Shown here one piece after another: positions 45,401 through 53,559 of a stretch of DNA of 64,000 nt. Where the stretch lies: positions 151,691 to 215,690 of the forward strand of contig CAVSBW010000007.1 in assembly GCA_963726295.1 (NCBI GenBank). Direction: 5' to 3'. The translations under genes were made by a program, and so were the position numbers. The stretch's first letter is position 1; each line of letters begins with the position of its first letter. The notes beneath the pieces were generated by a model. The model saw nothing but the letters and a program-made list of their open reading frames with translations. It searched no databases and had not been told where the DNA came from. The DNA comes from DASSQJ01 sp963726295 (lineage in GTDB: Bacteria; Actinomycetota; Actinomycetes; Actinomycetales; Dermatophilaceae).

Positions 45401-45495
45401 CCGGCAACATCCCGCTCAGCGTCCCCGCAGGCGGGGCCCCGGTCACGTTCCTGTACGACATCAGTACGCACCAGACGACCGTCGAGGTCGGCTGA
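42406..45495 (+). CDS. Secreted GH13 alpha-amylase/pullulanase-like enzyme with three X25-type modules
   Basis: A 1029-aa secreted glycosidase. The Sec signal peptide ends near VLPAQA-DD (residue 30). The first X25/BaPul-like starch-binding module is at about 32-125. GH13 follows with nucleophile Asp418 (FRIDTVKHV), acid/base Glu452 (FGEVYDG) and Asp522 (GNHDMGR). A beta-sandwich and Ig-like part precede two more X25 copies at the C-terminus, each with an ELGC...DPAC or DC pair that likely forms a disulfide. The enzyme digests starch or glycogen outside the cell. Start is ATG 42406 after GAGGGAG; the 197-base upstream gap holds the promoter. Confidence 0.93.
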   Translation: MSSARRLSALLAASAVALAGTVAAVLPAQADDARVVTLVGNLQNELGCPAHDTSDGDWDPACEVTELTRIGTTTRYEGVFDLPGGTYLYKVAINRGWDENYGAGGSAGGDNIPLVTAGTATLKFTYDDQTHLITVAPADLANGATRADRALAEDSLREPLTRERFYFVMADRFANGDTSNDAGGLTGGRLVTGLDPSDKGFYHGGDLAGLTGHLDYIKGLGTTAIWLTPSFKNRPVQGTGDKADAGYHGYWITDFTQVDPHLGTNAELKKLIAQAHRKGMKVFFDIITNHTADVIDYKENQYTYRSKKNFPYTMADGTTFDDRDYVNTPFPPMDAETSFPYTPYFHSEADANLKVPAWLNDPLLYHNRGDSTFAGQSSTYGDFVGLDDLFTERPEVVEGMGEIYKAWVDFGVDGFRIDTVKHVNLEFWQKFIPDILGEADRIGNDDFFAFGEVYDGNPAYMSQYTTAGKLQATLDFGFQQQGVDFAKGNSAAVLADFFAKDDWYTDADSNAYQLPTFLGNHDMGRVAYFLRDSANEAEHLKRVMLADSLMFTVRGNPVNYYGDEQGFIGTGGDQLAREDMFASQVDIYNDEDVLGGPEGSMDRYDPSHPIYRHLKSLAAMRAKYPALADGAQVQRYAEDGDGIFAVSRIDAKKSSEFLVVANNSTDKATATFDTWTTRGEWVPVMGAKKPLHTTKSGEVSVSVPPLSVAVYRASAPMETTKAAAPTVTVSAPERGVSGRAEISADVQAGTFAQTTFLYREVGASDWTTLGTDDNAPFRVFHDVSGMPPGTLLEYRAVVEDAAGRIAADSTSASVVEPETSTVPQNGDPVTQPGTAAIAGTLDSELGCAADWLPDCPQAQMDQPGSDGIWKKQVAIPAGTYSYKVALDGSWTENYGVGAVRDGPNIDLETADGEVTFYYDHATHWATDDENDPIITAPGSYQDELGCGADWDPACMRPWLQDPDGDGVYALILTIPGGDWEFKVAHGLSWDESYGDGGGSGNIPLSVPAGGAPVTFLYDISTHQTTVEVG

Positions 45496-45555
45496 GGCCG
45501 TCCCGGGCCCGGCCGGTGCCGTTCTCGGCCTGTTCGGCCGCGGGCGCCGGCGAGC

Positions 45556-46362
45556 TCAGGCGAGGGTGACGAGGGCGTCCGGGTCGTCGTTCGGCAGGTG
45601 CGGGTCGACGGTGGCGACGACGTCGAACGACGGCGCGCCCACCTCGGCGCCCAGTGACGAGGTGACCGCGACGTCCGCGGCGTCACGACCGGTGCCGATC
45701 CGGACCAGCGAGGTGCGCGGGGCCAGCCGGGTGGGGTCGAAGACCCGCCACTGCCCGTCGACGGCGACCTCCACCACGGCGTGGGCGTCCATGGGGTCCA
45801 GCCCGGGCGCGTAGACGGAGACGTATCGGGCGGGCATCCCGAGGGCACGGCACAGGGTGATCCCGAGGTGGGCGAAGTCACGGCACACCCCGGCGGCCCG
45901 GTGCAGCGGGACGAGCGCGTCGTCGGTGGGGCCGGTCGACCCGGGCGCGTACGCGGTGCGTCCGTGGATCCAGGTCATGATCCGGCGTGCCGTGTCGGCG
46001 TCGTTCTCTCCGGCCAGCTCGGCGGTCGCGAACCCGCCGAGAACGTCGCTCGGGCAGTAGCGGCTGGGCAGCAGGTACGTGTAGCGCTCGGCGTCAGTGA
46101 CCTCGTGCACCGGACTGGAGGGAAGCCGCACGGCGACGTCGTAGCTGAGCGCCAGGTCGCCGGCGGGTGCATCCACCAGGTGCAGGCGGGTGCCGTGGTC
46201 GGTGTCGATGGTACGGAGGTCCACCGGCCCGCCGGGGCCTTGCGCGGTCAGGGACTCCTCGGCGGGGAGGTGCCCTGCCACGGCCAGCGAGACGACCACC
46301 TCGCCCGGCTCGTCAACGGGCAGGCAGAGGTTCGCGCGGACCGTGACGTCGAGGGAGGGCAT
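45556..46362 (-). CDS. Transglutaminase-like cysteine protease-fold protein
   Basis: A 268-aa protein with an N-terminal beta domain (about 1-115) and a transglutaminase core. The catalytic Cys is in AAGVCRDFAHLGITLCRALG, the His in DPMDAHAVVEVAVDGQW and the Asp in VFDPTRLAPR. Bacterial members of this group act as peptidases or amide-bond enzymes, in the cytosol; the substrate is unknown. Start is ATG 46362. It is convergent with the amylase gene. Confidence 0.9.
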   Translation of the reverse strand: MPSLDVTVRANLCLPVDEPGEVVVSLAVAGHLPAEESLTAQGPGGPVDLRTIDTDHGTRLHLVDAPAGDLALSYDVAVRLPSSPVHEVTDAERYTYLLPSRYCPSDVLGGFATAELAGENDADTARRIMTWIHGRTAYAPGSTGPTDDALVPLHRAAGVCRDFAHLGITLCRALGMPARYVSVYAPGLDPMDAHAVVEVAVDGQWRVFDPTRLAPRTSLVRIGTGRDAADVAVTSSLGAEVGAPSFDVVATVDPHLPNDDPDALVTLA

Positions 46363-46414
46363 CCGTCCACCCTAGGTGCCGCCGGGAGCGGCGGTGACCA
46401 CGCGCCGGGTCGGG

Positions 46415-46690
46415 TCAGCGGTCCTCGACGGCGCCCGCGCCGGTGCGCACGCGGATGTAGCCGGCGATGAGCGCGGCGAGCTGCACACCGGCCCACGTGA
46501 TGGCGGTGTACACCAGCGCGACCAGCGCCAGGGCGATGCCCTGGATGATCGGGGTGCTGCCGCCCGCGGTGAACCCGCCGATGAGGGCGAGCACAGCGGT
46601 GACGATGCCGATGACGATGACGAACATGGCGAGGCCGTTGAAGATGCTGGCGACGCGGTCGGCGTTCTTGTGGATGGTGGCGATGTCCAT
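46415..46690 (-). CDS. Small two- to three-helix membrane protein
   Basis: A 91-aa protein. After the short polar MDIATIHKNADRVASIFNG come two long hydrophobic stretches (about residues 18-45 and 50-78), then a charged tail RVRTGAGAVEDR. I do not recognise a family. Start is ATG 46690; the ORF reaches 46735 but those codons are poor. Confidence 0.6.
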   Translation of the reverse strand: MDIATIHKNADRVASIFNGLAMFVIVIGIVTAVLALIGGFTAGGSTPIIQGIALALVALVYTAITWAGVQLAALIAGYIRVRTGAGAVEDR

Positions 46691-46801
46691 GTACGCACCC
46701 TCTCGCGACCGTGGGTGAAAGCCGCGGCACCGCACCGCTCGTCACTCACGTTTCTGTTGGCGCGGCACGAGGCGGACGCCGACCCCGCCGCGCCGTCCGG
46801 T

Positions 46802-48307
46802 TCAGCGGGCGCTGGCGCGGCGCACGAAGTCGGCGAGGTCGCGGCTCTGCTGCACGCGGCTGGCCTCGTGCACGTACATCATGTGGCCGGCCTCGTAGAA
46901 CCGGTGCTCGATGTCGTCCTGCCGCTCGCCGGGGATGTCGAGGTGGGCGAAGGTGTCCTGCCCGGCGTAGTACGGCGTGGCGCCGTCGTGGTAGCCGTAG
47001 GCCACGTGCACCTTGAGGTGCGGATTGGCCCGCATCGCCCGGGCCAGCCGGTCGCTGACGTCGACCCCGCGCCCCTCGAACTCCTTGTACGACCACTCCT
47101 CGTGGGCCGACGTCGACAGCTGCACGTACGGGAGGTCGTTCTCGTAGCCGAGCTCGTCGCGGACGTAGTGGTTCCACGCCGACGCATACGCCCCACCGAT
47201 CGCGTCCATGCTCGGGTCGTGGCTCATCGTGTCGGCCACGGCATCGCCCGCCGGGCCGGTGAAACGACCGTCGAGCCGTCCCACGACGAGGCGCTCCCGG
47301 CGCCGCAGCTCGGCGAAGAAGTGAAGGTGCTCGACCCGCAGGTTGGAGAGGTCGACGTACTCCTCCGAGAGCCCGGTGAGCCTGGCGAGGGTCCGCACGG
47401 CGTCGCGGCGCTCGCGGGCGGTGAGACGCGAACCCCGGCCCAGCACCCACGGGTACTGGCGCTCGGCGTACTCCTCGGCCTCGGCGAGGACCTTGCGCAG
47501 CGGGGTGCGCCCGTGCTTGCCGTGGTAGTGGGCGATCGCGGCGTAGGTGGGCAGGAAGCCGACGTAGCCGCGGTCCTCCGGCTGGTGCAGCCCGATCGAG
47601 CCGAGGTCGAGCACCGAGGAGATCAGGATGACCCCGTTGAGGTACATCCCGTGCTTGGTCTGGAGCAGGTCGGCGAGAGCCGCCGCGCGCACCGTGCCGT
47701 AGGACTCACCGGCGACGAACTTCGGTGCGAGCCAACGGTTGTTGCGTGTGGTCCAGAGGCGGATGATCTCACCGACGCTCTCGAGGTCACCGGTGAAGCC
47801 GTGGTAGTCCTTGCCGCTGCCGCCGGTGACGACCCGGGAGAAGCCGGTGGACACCGGGTCGATGAAGACCAGGTCCGCGACGGCGAGCAGCGACTCGACG
47901 TTGTCCGCGATCCCGAACGGTGGCGCGGCCAGGCTGCCGGCATCGCCCGCGGCGGCACGGCGGGGCCCGAGCAGGCCGAGGTGCAGCCACACCGAGCTCG
48001 AGCCGGGGCCGCCGTTGAAGGCGAAGACGACGGGACGTGCCGCGCCGTCCTGGCCCTCGGCGACGTACGACGTGACCGAGAGCTCGGCCTTGGCCTTCAG
48101 GCCCTTGGACGTGCCGTCCTCGACGACCTCCTCGCGCAGCACGACCCGCCCGGTGGTGGCGGTGTAGGCGAGGCTGCGGCGCCCGATCTTCAGGACGTGC
48201 TCGGTGGTGACGAGGTCGTCCGTGGGCTCTGCGGGGGTGGCGGCCTTGGTGCCGTCGGCCCCCTTGTCCTTCGGGTCGGCTGCGTCGTCGAGGGCGTCGT
48301 CACTCAT
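46802..48307 (-). CDS. Peptidase S10-like serine carboxypeptidase
   Basis: A 501-aa alpha/beta hydrolase of the S10 family. VVFAFNGGPGSSSVWLHLGL forms the oxyanion hole, Ser202 is in KFVAGESYGTVRA, Asp is in YGYHDGATPYYAGQD and His in FYEAGHMMYVH, the full catalytic triad. It trims C-terminal residues of peptides. No signal peptide is visible; the first 40 residues are Asp/Lys/Ala-rich, so it appears cytosolic, unlike eukaryotic carboxypeptidase Y. Start is ATG 48307. Confidence 0.9.
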   Translation of the reverse strand: MSDDALDDAADPKDKGADGTKAATPAEPTDDLVTTEHVLKIGRRSLAYTATTGRVVLREEVVEDGTSKGLKAKAELSVTSYVAEGQDGAARPVVFAFNGGPGSSSVWLHLGLLGPRRAAAGDAGSLAAPPFGIADNVESLLAVADLVFIDPVSTGFSRVVTGGSGKDYHGFTGDLESVGEIIRLWTTRNNRWLAPKFVAGESYGTVRAAALADLLQTKHGMYLNGVILISSVLDLGSIGLHQPEDRGYVGFLPTYAAIAHYHGKHGRTPLRKVLAEAEEYAERQYPWVLGRGSRLTARERRDAVRTLARLTGLSEEYVDLSNLRVEHLHFFAELRRRERLVVGRLDGRFTGPAGDAVADTMSHDPSMDAIGGAYASAWNHYVRDELGYENDLPYVQLSTSAHEEWSYKEFEGRGVDVSDRLARAMRANPHLKVHVAYGYHDGATPYYAGQDTFAHLDIPGERQDDIEHRFYEAGHMMYVHEASRVQQSRDLADFVRRASAR

Positions 48308-48348
48308 GCCGACACCCTAGGACGGCGAGCCGGCCTCTCGCGGGCGGG

Positions 48349-48735
48349 TCAGCTCCGTCGCTCCTCGACCGTCTTCTTGACGAGGACGAGCGGCAGCAGG
48401 AGCGTGCCGATCAGGGACACGATCCAGACGATGAGTGCGGCGAGCACCCACGTCGTGACCCCGTCGATCTGGAGGCCGTCCGACACCAGGCCGGTGACGA
48501 TGAGCCCCACCAGCGTGGCGATGAGCGCCACGCCACCGCGAAGCGCCGGGACCTTGCTCACGGCCATCTGGGTGAGGAAGGGCTGCATCAGTGCGTAGAC
48601 GACGGTGAAGATGACCACCGCGATGACGAAGGCCGTGCCCGAGACGTCCATGTCCGGCAGGACCCACGCCGCGACGAGGAGCCCGAGCGCGTTCGCCAGC
48701 AGCTGGATGGCGAAGCCGATGAGGATGCGGATCAT
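48349..48735 (-). CDS. Phage-holin-superfamily-4-like membrane protein
   Basis: A 128-aa protein with four hydrophobic helices and no loops of note: MIRILIGFAIQLLANALGLL, VSGTAFVIAVVIFTVVYALM, ALRGGVALIATLVGLIVTGL and WVLAALIVWIVSLIGTLLLP. It resembles the phage holin family (Mycobact_4_TM, IV), which is also found as chromosomal membrane proteins of unknown role. Start is ATG 48735. No lysis genes are nearby, so no phage role is implied. Confidence 0.75.
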   Translation of the reverse strand: MIRILIGFAIQLLANALGLLVAAWVLPDMDVSGTAFVIAVVIFTVVYALMQPFLTQMAVSKVPALRGGVALIATLVGLIVTGLVSDGLQIDGVTTWVLAALIVWIVSLIGTLLLPLVLVKKTVEERRS

Positions 48736-48796
48736 GGCGGGGACGCTACTCCGGTGGGGACCGTGTTGTCCTGAGCCCCGGGGTCGCCGCGCCGGG

Positions 48797-49375
48797 TCAG
48801 AAGAGACCGGCCCCTTCGGCGACGAGGAGGACACCGAACACCGCGAAGAGGACCGCCGCGCCGTAGCGGATCACCTTCTCGGGAAGGGTGCGGCCGAGCA
48901 CGGCCCCGACGCCGATGGCGAGCGCGTCGGCCAGCACCATCCCGAGCGTGCTCCCGACCCAGGTGCCGAACCACTCCTCGCGGGTGGCGAGCGTGATGGT
49001 CGCGAGCATCGTCTTGTCGCCGAGCTCGGCGAGGAAGAACGCGGTGCCCACCGCGACGAGAGCCGCGCCGGTGCCGCGGCGGGCCTTGTCGGCCTCCTCG
49101 TCGGTGAGCTCGTCGCCGCGAAGGGTCCACACCGCGAACCCGAGGAAGGCCAGACCGGCGACGACCGCGATCGCCCCCTGGTACTCGGCGAAGGCCGTGC
49201 CCACGGCGAGGCCGATGCCGACCGACACGAGGTGCACCAGCGCGGTCGCGACGGTGATGCCGATGAGGACGTCGCGGACGCGGTAGCGCGCAGCGAACGT
49301 CATCGCCATGAGCTGGGACTTGTCGCCGAGCTCGGCCACGAAGATCACAGCGGTGCTGAGCAGGAAGGCCTCCAT
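48797..49375 (-). CDS. TMEM165/GDT1-family putative Mn2+/Ca2+ exporter
   Basis: A 192-aa membrane protein with six helices and two copies of the E-x-G-D-(K/R)-(T/S) motif: VAELGDKSQLMAM and LAELGDKTMLATITLA. This family (UPF0016, yeast Gdt1, cyanobacterial Mnx) exports Mn2+ or Ca2+. A second Mn exporter, TerC, lies at 37171 in this window. No yybP-ykoY element is visible upstream here. Start is ATG 49375. Confidence 0.92.
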   Translation of the reverse strand: MEAFLLSTAVIFVAELGDKSQLMAMTFAARYRVRDVLIGITVATALVHLVSVGIGLAVGTAFAEYQGAIAVVAGLAFLGFAVWTLRGDELTDEEADKARRGTGAALVAVGTAFFLAELGDKTMLATITLATREEWFGTWVGSTLGMVLADALAIGVGAVLGRTLPEKVIRYGAAVLFAVFGVLLVAEGAGLF

Positions 49376-49465
49376 CGTCGACCGATCCTTCCTCACCGCC
49401 GCGGAATGGATCGCGACGGGCCCGTGGTTGGACGGAGTCGGCCGCCCCAGATACGAGAGGATCCC

Positions 49466-50518
49466 GTGATCGACACCATGCAGTCTTCCCGCTCCGCAGC
49501 ATCCGCCCCCTCCGCAGCATCCGCGCCCCGTGAGTGGCGCCTGGTCTCCCGTCCCGTGGGGTGGCCCACGAAGGACGACGTCGAGCTCGTCGAGAGCGAG
49601 CTGCCCGACCTCGCCGACGGGCAGCTGAGGGTGCGCAACGTCGTGATGTCGGTGGACCCGTACATGCGGGGGCGGATGAGCGACGCCAAGTCGTACGCCG
49701 CCCCTTACGCCCTCGGTGAGGCGATGACGGGGGGCGCGGTCGGCGTCGTGGAGGAGTCGCGTGCCGACAGGTTCTCCGTCGGCGACCACGTGCTGCACTC
49801 GGCAGGATGGCGCGAGGTGGCGGTCATCGACGCGTCCGCAGCACGGGTCGTCGACGCCGATGCGGCGCCGGCGTCCGCCTACCTCGGAGTCCTCGGGATG
49901 CCCGGTCTCACGGCCTACGCCGGCCTCACCCGCATCGCCCGGCTCCAGGATGGTGATGTCGTGTTCGTGTCCGGTGCCGCAGGCGCGGTCGGCGGCGCGA
50001 CCGTGCAGATCGCCCGGGCACTGGGGGCGTCACGCGTCGTGGGGAGTGCCGGATCGGCCGAGAAGGTGCGCATCGTCACCGAGGAGCTCGGCGCCGACGC
50101 CGCGTTCGACTACCACGACGGCACGGTGTCGCGGCAGCTGCGTGAGGCGGCGCCCGACGGCATCGACGTCTACTTCGACAACGTCGGAGGCGACCACCTC
50201 GAGGCGGCCATCTCCTCGCTGCGGCGCGGTGGCCGGGTCGCCGTGTGCGGGATGATCTCGGTCTACAACGACACCGAGCCGGCGCCCGGCCCGCGGAACC
50301 TGTCGCGCCTCATCCAGACCCGCGGGCGCATCGAGGGGTTCCTCGTGGGCGACCACAACGACCTCGCGGGTGAGTACTTCCGCCGGGCGGCGGGCTGGCT
50401 GGCCGACGGGTCGCTGTCGTTGCGCGAGACGGGTGTCGACGGCATCGAGAACGCGCTCGACGCCTTCCTCGGCGTCATGCGTGGCGAGAACACCGGGAAG
50501 ATGGTCGTCCGGCTCTGA
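49466..50518 (+). CDS. NADP-dependent MDR oxidoreductase (alkenal/enone reductase-like)
   Basis: A 350-aa MDR-family enzyme of the leukotriene B4 dehydrogenase/CurA type: EWRLVSRPVGWPTKDDVELV, MSVDPYMRGRMSD, LGVLGMPGLTAYAGL, the cofactor loop FVSGAAGAVGGATVQIARA and YFDNVGGDHLEAAI. It reduces enones and alkenals with NADPH and has no zinc sites. GTG 49466 after GAGAGG fits best; ATG 49478 is the alternative. The open frame before it is not coding. Confidence 0.92.
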   Translation: MIDTMQSSRSAASAPSAASAPREWRLVSRPVGWPTKDDVELVESELPDLADGQLRVRNVVMSVDPYMRGRMSDAKSYAAPYALGEAMTGGAVGVVEESRADRFSVGDHVLHSAGWREVAVIDASAARVVDADAAPASAYLGVLGMPGLTAYAGLTRIARLQDGDVVFVSGAAGAVGGATVQIARALGASRVVGSAGSAEKVRIVTEELGADAAFDYHDGTVSRQLREAAPDGIDVYFDNVGGDHLEAAISSLRRGGRVAVCGMISVYNDTEPAPGPRNLSRLIQTRGRIEGFLVGDHNDLAGEYFRRAAGWLADGSLSLRETGVDGIENALDAFLGVMRGENTGKMVVRL

Positions 50519-50534
50519 GGCCTGGGCGCTCCGC

Positions 50535-51038
50535 TCAGTCCCCGGTGGTCCCGTCGGCGAGCTCGCGCAGGATGTCGAGGTGGCCGTTGTGGCGGGCGTT
50601 CTCCTCGATGAGGTGGAGGACCACCCAGCGCAGCGTGGGGTGCTGGCCGGTGCGAAATGGGGTGACCGAGCGGGCGTCGAGGCCGAGGCCGTCGATGATG
50701 CGGTCGGTGCGGGCGGCCTGGTCCGCGTAGGCGGCGAGGGTGTCCTCGATCGGCGCCTCGGCGCCGTCGATGAACTCCTGGTCGGGCGACTCGTCGGTCC
50801 ACGGCCCGAGGTCGGGGCCGCCGACGAAGCGGTTCTCGATCCACGAGTGCTCGACCCAGCGAAGGTGGTTGACGATGCCGCCGATGGTCGTGAGCGGGGA
50901 GGTCTCGAGCCGGGTGGCAGAGACGTGCTCGGCGGCGAGGTCGCGGCACTTCGCCGCGGCGACGTCGCGGGTGTACTGGAGCATCGTGAGCAGCGTCGTG
51001 CGCTCGTCCCACTCGGACGGCCTGTCGTTCGGAGTCAT
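50535..51038 (-). CDS. DinB-family (DUF664) protein
   Basis: A 167-aa four-helix DinB-like protein: WDERTTLLTMLQYTRDVAAAK, TIGGIVNHLRWVEHSWIENR (His ligand), and TLRWVVLHLIEENARHNGHL (second and third His). The three His form a metal site; many family members are mycothiol-dependent transferases, some in stress response. Start is ATG 51038 (MTPNDRPSEWDE). The frame is open for another 59 codons upstream and encodes a lipoprotein-like leader, described separately. Confidence 0.85.
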   Translation of the reverse strand: MTPNDRPSEWDERTTLLTMLQYTRDVAAAKCRDLAAEHVSATRLETSPLTTIGGIVNHLRWVEHSWIENRFVGGPDLGPWTDESPDQEFIDGAEAPIEDTLAAYADQAARTDRIIDGLGLDARSVTPFRTGQHPTLRWVVLHLIEENARHNGHLDILRELADGTTGD

Positions 51039-51215
51039 CCGGCCACTCTGGACCGCGCGCCCGCGCCTCGCCACCGGGTTTTCGCGCACGGCCTCGGTCC
51101 CGGTCGTCGGCGTGCCCGTGGGGCTGGCGCGGTCGCCGGACGACCCCGACGAGCCGGTGCAGCCCGTGAGCAGCACGGCCGCCGTGGCGGCGCCTGCGAG
51201 GGCCCGGGTGCTCAC
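51039..51215 (-). other. Lipoprotein-signal-like leader in frame with the DinB gene
   Basis: From GTG 51215 the same frame encodes STRALAGAATAAVLLTGCTG, a typical lipobox (LTGC), then a Ser/Gly/Thr-rich linker GSSGSSGDRASPTGTPTTGT before MTPNDR. Either the DinB protein is exported as a lipoprotein, which would be odd, or the start of a lost lipoprotein gene is fused in frame. Confidence 0.35.
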
Positions 51216-51332
51216 GGGGCCGAGCGTACGGGCGTGTTGGGTGTGCTCAGCCCGTGCAGGCCGTCATCGCCGGCAGGACGTCGGGGTCGTCGGCTGGCCC
51301 GGCAACCATCGGCCTACCTGCCCGGGGACTCG

Positions 51333-52433
51333 TCAGGGCCGGAGGACGGCGTCGCCGAACGCTCTCTTCGCAGGGGCTGCGACGTCCCGGATCGCCGCTT
51401 CGGCTTCCCACACGGTGGTTGCTTCGGGGAAGTTCCACCACGGTCGGAGGTCGCTTGCCATGACAAGCCACCGTCCGGGCGCGACTTGGCGGACGTCCCA
51501 GCCGCTGAGGTCGTGAACGCGGTCCAGGTGAGCCGATGTGAGGAGCTGGACCGAGTAGGGAGCCGGCACGTGGGTCGCCCAGAGCTCGCGGCTACCACGC
51601 CATACTCCCTGGGTGGCCGGGTCGCGATCCACCCTGAGAGTCGTGTTGCCTGGGCCGATGTGGGCGTAGTCCAGTGATGGCGCGTGCTTGACCATGAGGG
51701 GGATCAGCGCTGACGCCTGGTCGACCGGCGCCGTGTCGGGCGCCAGGTCGGTCCACGACGTCAGTCCGAACTCTCCCAGGGCGACGGCCCGAGCGCGGGT
51801 CCCCGTGTGGTCGGACGCGAACAGCACCGAGTGCTGGAAGTTCCCCGGGTACCAGGTGCGCATCACGGCCCGCGCGGCACTCTCCGGAGTCGCTGGGAGG
51901 AAGGGGCCGACGCGCCCGATGCGTCCTGCGCCGGCCGCCCACTCACAGGCGTCCTCGACGAGTCGCCGAGTGAGGCCCGGGTCGACGCCCCATCTCAGCT
52001 TGAGTGTCCCGTTGGGATTGAAGGGACCCTCCTGCGGAGGTGGGGACATGCTGAAGGCGAGGAAGGCCTGGGCGACGAGCCGGCCGGCCGTGAGGTTCGA
52101 CGGCACCGGAGGGGGCGTCGTGACCGTCCCGTCGCTGTGCTGCAGCTCGTCCACGAGTGAATCGATGGCCGAACGCCACCTGCCGCTTGGAACGGTCCGA
52201 GCCACGTAGACCCCCCCGGCGGAACCGGTTACAGCCCGGGTGGACCCAGGCGTCGCCGGCCATGCCTCGTCCGCAGCGGCCAGGACTCGTTGCTCACCTT
52301 CGTCGTCGCTGAGGCCGGGAAGGGTGACCCAGAGCTCCACCGTTTCCTCGTCCTCGGCGGCACCATCCGTGCCCAGCGACGACCATTGGGAACGTCGGGT
52401 TTCCAACCGGCTCCAGTCCACGGCGAGAGTCAT
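51333..52433 (-). CDS. Hypothetical protein, 366 aa
   Basis: A soluble-looking protein that I cannot assign. It starts at ATG 52433 (MTLAVDWSRLETRRSQW). The N-terminal 90 residues are acidic with ELWVTLPGLSDDEGEQRVLA. The middle has FLAFSMSPPPQEGPFNPNGT and DACEWAAGAGRIGRV. The C-terminal part has YDYAHIGPGNTTLRVDRD-like and RELWATHVPAPYSVQLLTSA segments. No transmembrane helix or catalytic motif is visible. Its codon use is less GC3-biased than that of core genes, suggesting accessory DNA. Confidence 0.6.
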   Translation of the reverse strand: MTLAVDWSRLETRRSQWSSLGTDGAAEDEETVELWVTLPGLSDDEGEQRVLAAADEAWPATPGSTRAVTGSAGGVYVARTVPSGRWRSAIDSLVDELQHSDGTVTTPPPVPSNLTAGRLVAQAFLAFSMSPPPQEGPFNPNGTLKLRWGVDPGLTRRLVEDACEWAAGAGRIGRVGPFLPATPESAARAVMRTWYPGNFQHSVLFASDHTGTRARAVALGEFGLTSWTDLAPDTAPVDQASALIPLMVKHAPSLDYAHIGPGNTTLRVDRDPATQGVWRGSRELWATHVPAPYSVQLLTSAHLDRVHDLSGWDVRQVAPGRWLVMASDLRPWWNFPEATTVWEAEAAIRDVAAPAKRAFGDAVLRP

Positions 52434-52850
52434 CGCGCGATTGTGCCCTGCCTCACAGGTCCCCGCTGTGAAGGGTGAACTTTCGACAAGCTCTGTCGGA
52501 CCGGTCGAGACCTCGAGATCTCGCGCTCCGACCAGGTGCGGAACTGCGTCGTGTCTGGTCGTCCTCCAGTTGGCGAGGTCGCCCGCGTGCGCGACGTGGT
52601 CCTCGGTGAGGAGCTGCAGCCACAGGATTCGAGGACCCAGAGGTCCCAGATCTCGGGGTGCCAGGCGTACGCCCACGCGTATCGGTCCAGGCTCCTCGTG
52701 GCCGCCCAGATCGCGATCTCCCTCACGCTCCTGGCCGCGGCCGTCCGCGTGATCCTCGTGGCCGGGCGAAACGCGGCCGCCGGACTCCGCAACGCAGACG
52801 AGCGGCCGTGCGGGGGATGAGCGACCGCCGGCGCCTGGCGACGGACCGGC
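52434..52850. other. 417-base stretch with no convincing gene
   Basis: Three short overlapping open frames cross this stretch and none looks clearly coding. On the minus strand one reads RYAWAYAWHPEIWDLWVLE and another LTEDHVAHAGDLANWRT. On the plus strand a 94-aa frame (52536-52820) has one hydrophobic segment, LLVAAQIAISLTLLAAAV. It may be a degraded gene. Confidence 0.3.
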
Positions 52851-53351
52851 TCAGTGCCCGAGAGCAGCCTTGACGAGTACGACGACGACAGCGAGCGCCA
52901 AGACGATCGCGGCGGTGACGATACTGGAGAGCCAGGATCTCCCGCGGAGTCGCGCGATCGCCATCCCCGTCAGCGCGGGGAGCGCCGCCAGCAGGACGAG
53001 TGAGCCGATCAGCGCGGCCTCGCCGTCGAGGAGGAGGAACGGCAGGGACGCGATCGCGGCGACGGCGACACCGCCGCCGACCTGGGCGCCGGCCTCCCGG
53101 ACGGCGGACTCCGTGGCGAACCCGCCCTCCACGGTGAGGTGTGCCGCCAGGCGGAAGGCGAGCCAGTGCGCCAAGGTCAGGCCGATCGCACTGCCGACCA
53201 GCAGACCGGCCACATCCGCGTCCGGGGGCAGCCGGTCGGTGGGCACGGCCACAAGCGCAGCCAGGAGGACCAGGGCCATGTAGAGCGCTGCGGCGAAGAA
53301 CTCACGGGCAGCGAGACGCGCTTCCGCGTCGTCGGGGTCTGCCTCGGACAC
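52851..53351 (-). CDS. Membrane protein of unknown function, 166 aa
   Basis: An acidic N-terminus (MSEADPDDAEARLAAREFF) precedes five hydrophobic segments (about residues 20-38, 48-68, 90-108, 112-130 and 142-162). I see no motif. It starts at ATG 53351 and faces the mobile region. The 208 bases between it and the integrase remnant hold nothing I can name. Confidence 0.65.
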   Translation of the reverse strand: MSEADPDDAEARLAAREFFAAALYMALVLLAALVAVPTDRLPPDADVAGLLVGSAIGLTLAHWLAFRLAAHLTVEGGFATESAVREAGAQVGGGVAVAAIASLPFLLLDGEAALIGSLVLLAALPALTGMAIARLRGRSWLSSIVTAAIVLALAVVVVLVKAALGH

Positions 53352-53559
53352 CGCGAAGCCTCCTGTGCTGCTGGCGAATCCTGAGTGTGATCATGCCAGT
53401 GGCTCATCGGTGGTCTTCAGGTGTGGTGCGGCCGTCGAGGCGCTGAGTGCATCCTGCGGTCGCAGACGGTGGAACGACCGGCGACCACCGTGACCGTGGT
53501 GGTCGGTCCCCTACTGCCCGGGTGACGGTGGGCCCCCCGGGGCCCGGAGCGGGTCGCCA

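Noticed and set aside
46376..48598. 740-codon plus-strand frame opposite the S10 peptidase
   Set aside because: Shadow frame; the minus strand has the full Ser-Asp-His triad and sensible starts.
48349..48735. Prophage lysis gene (holin)
   Set aside because: The protein is holin-like only by superfamily; no endolysin, terminase or structural gene is nearby.
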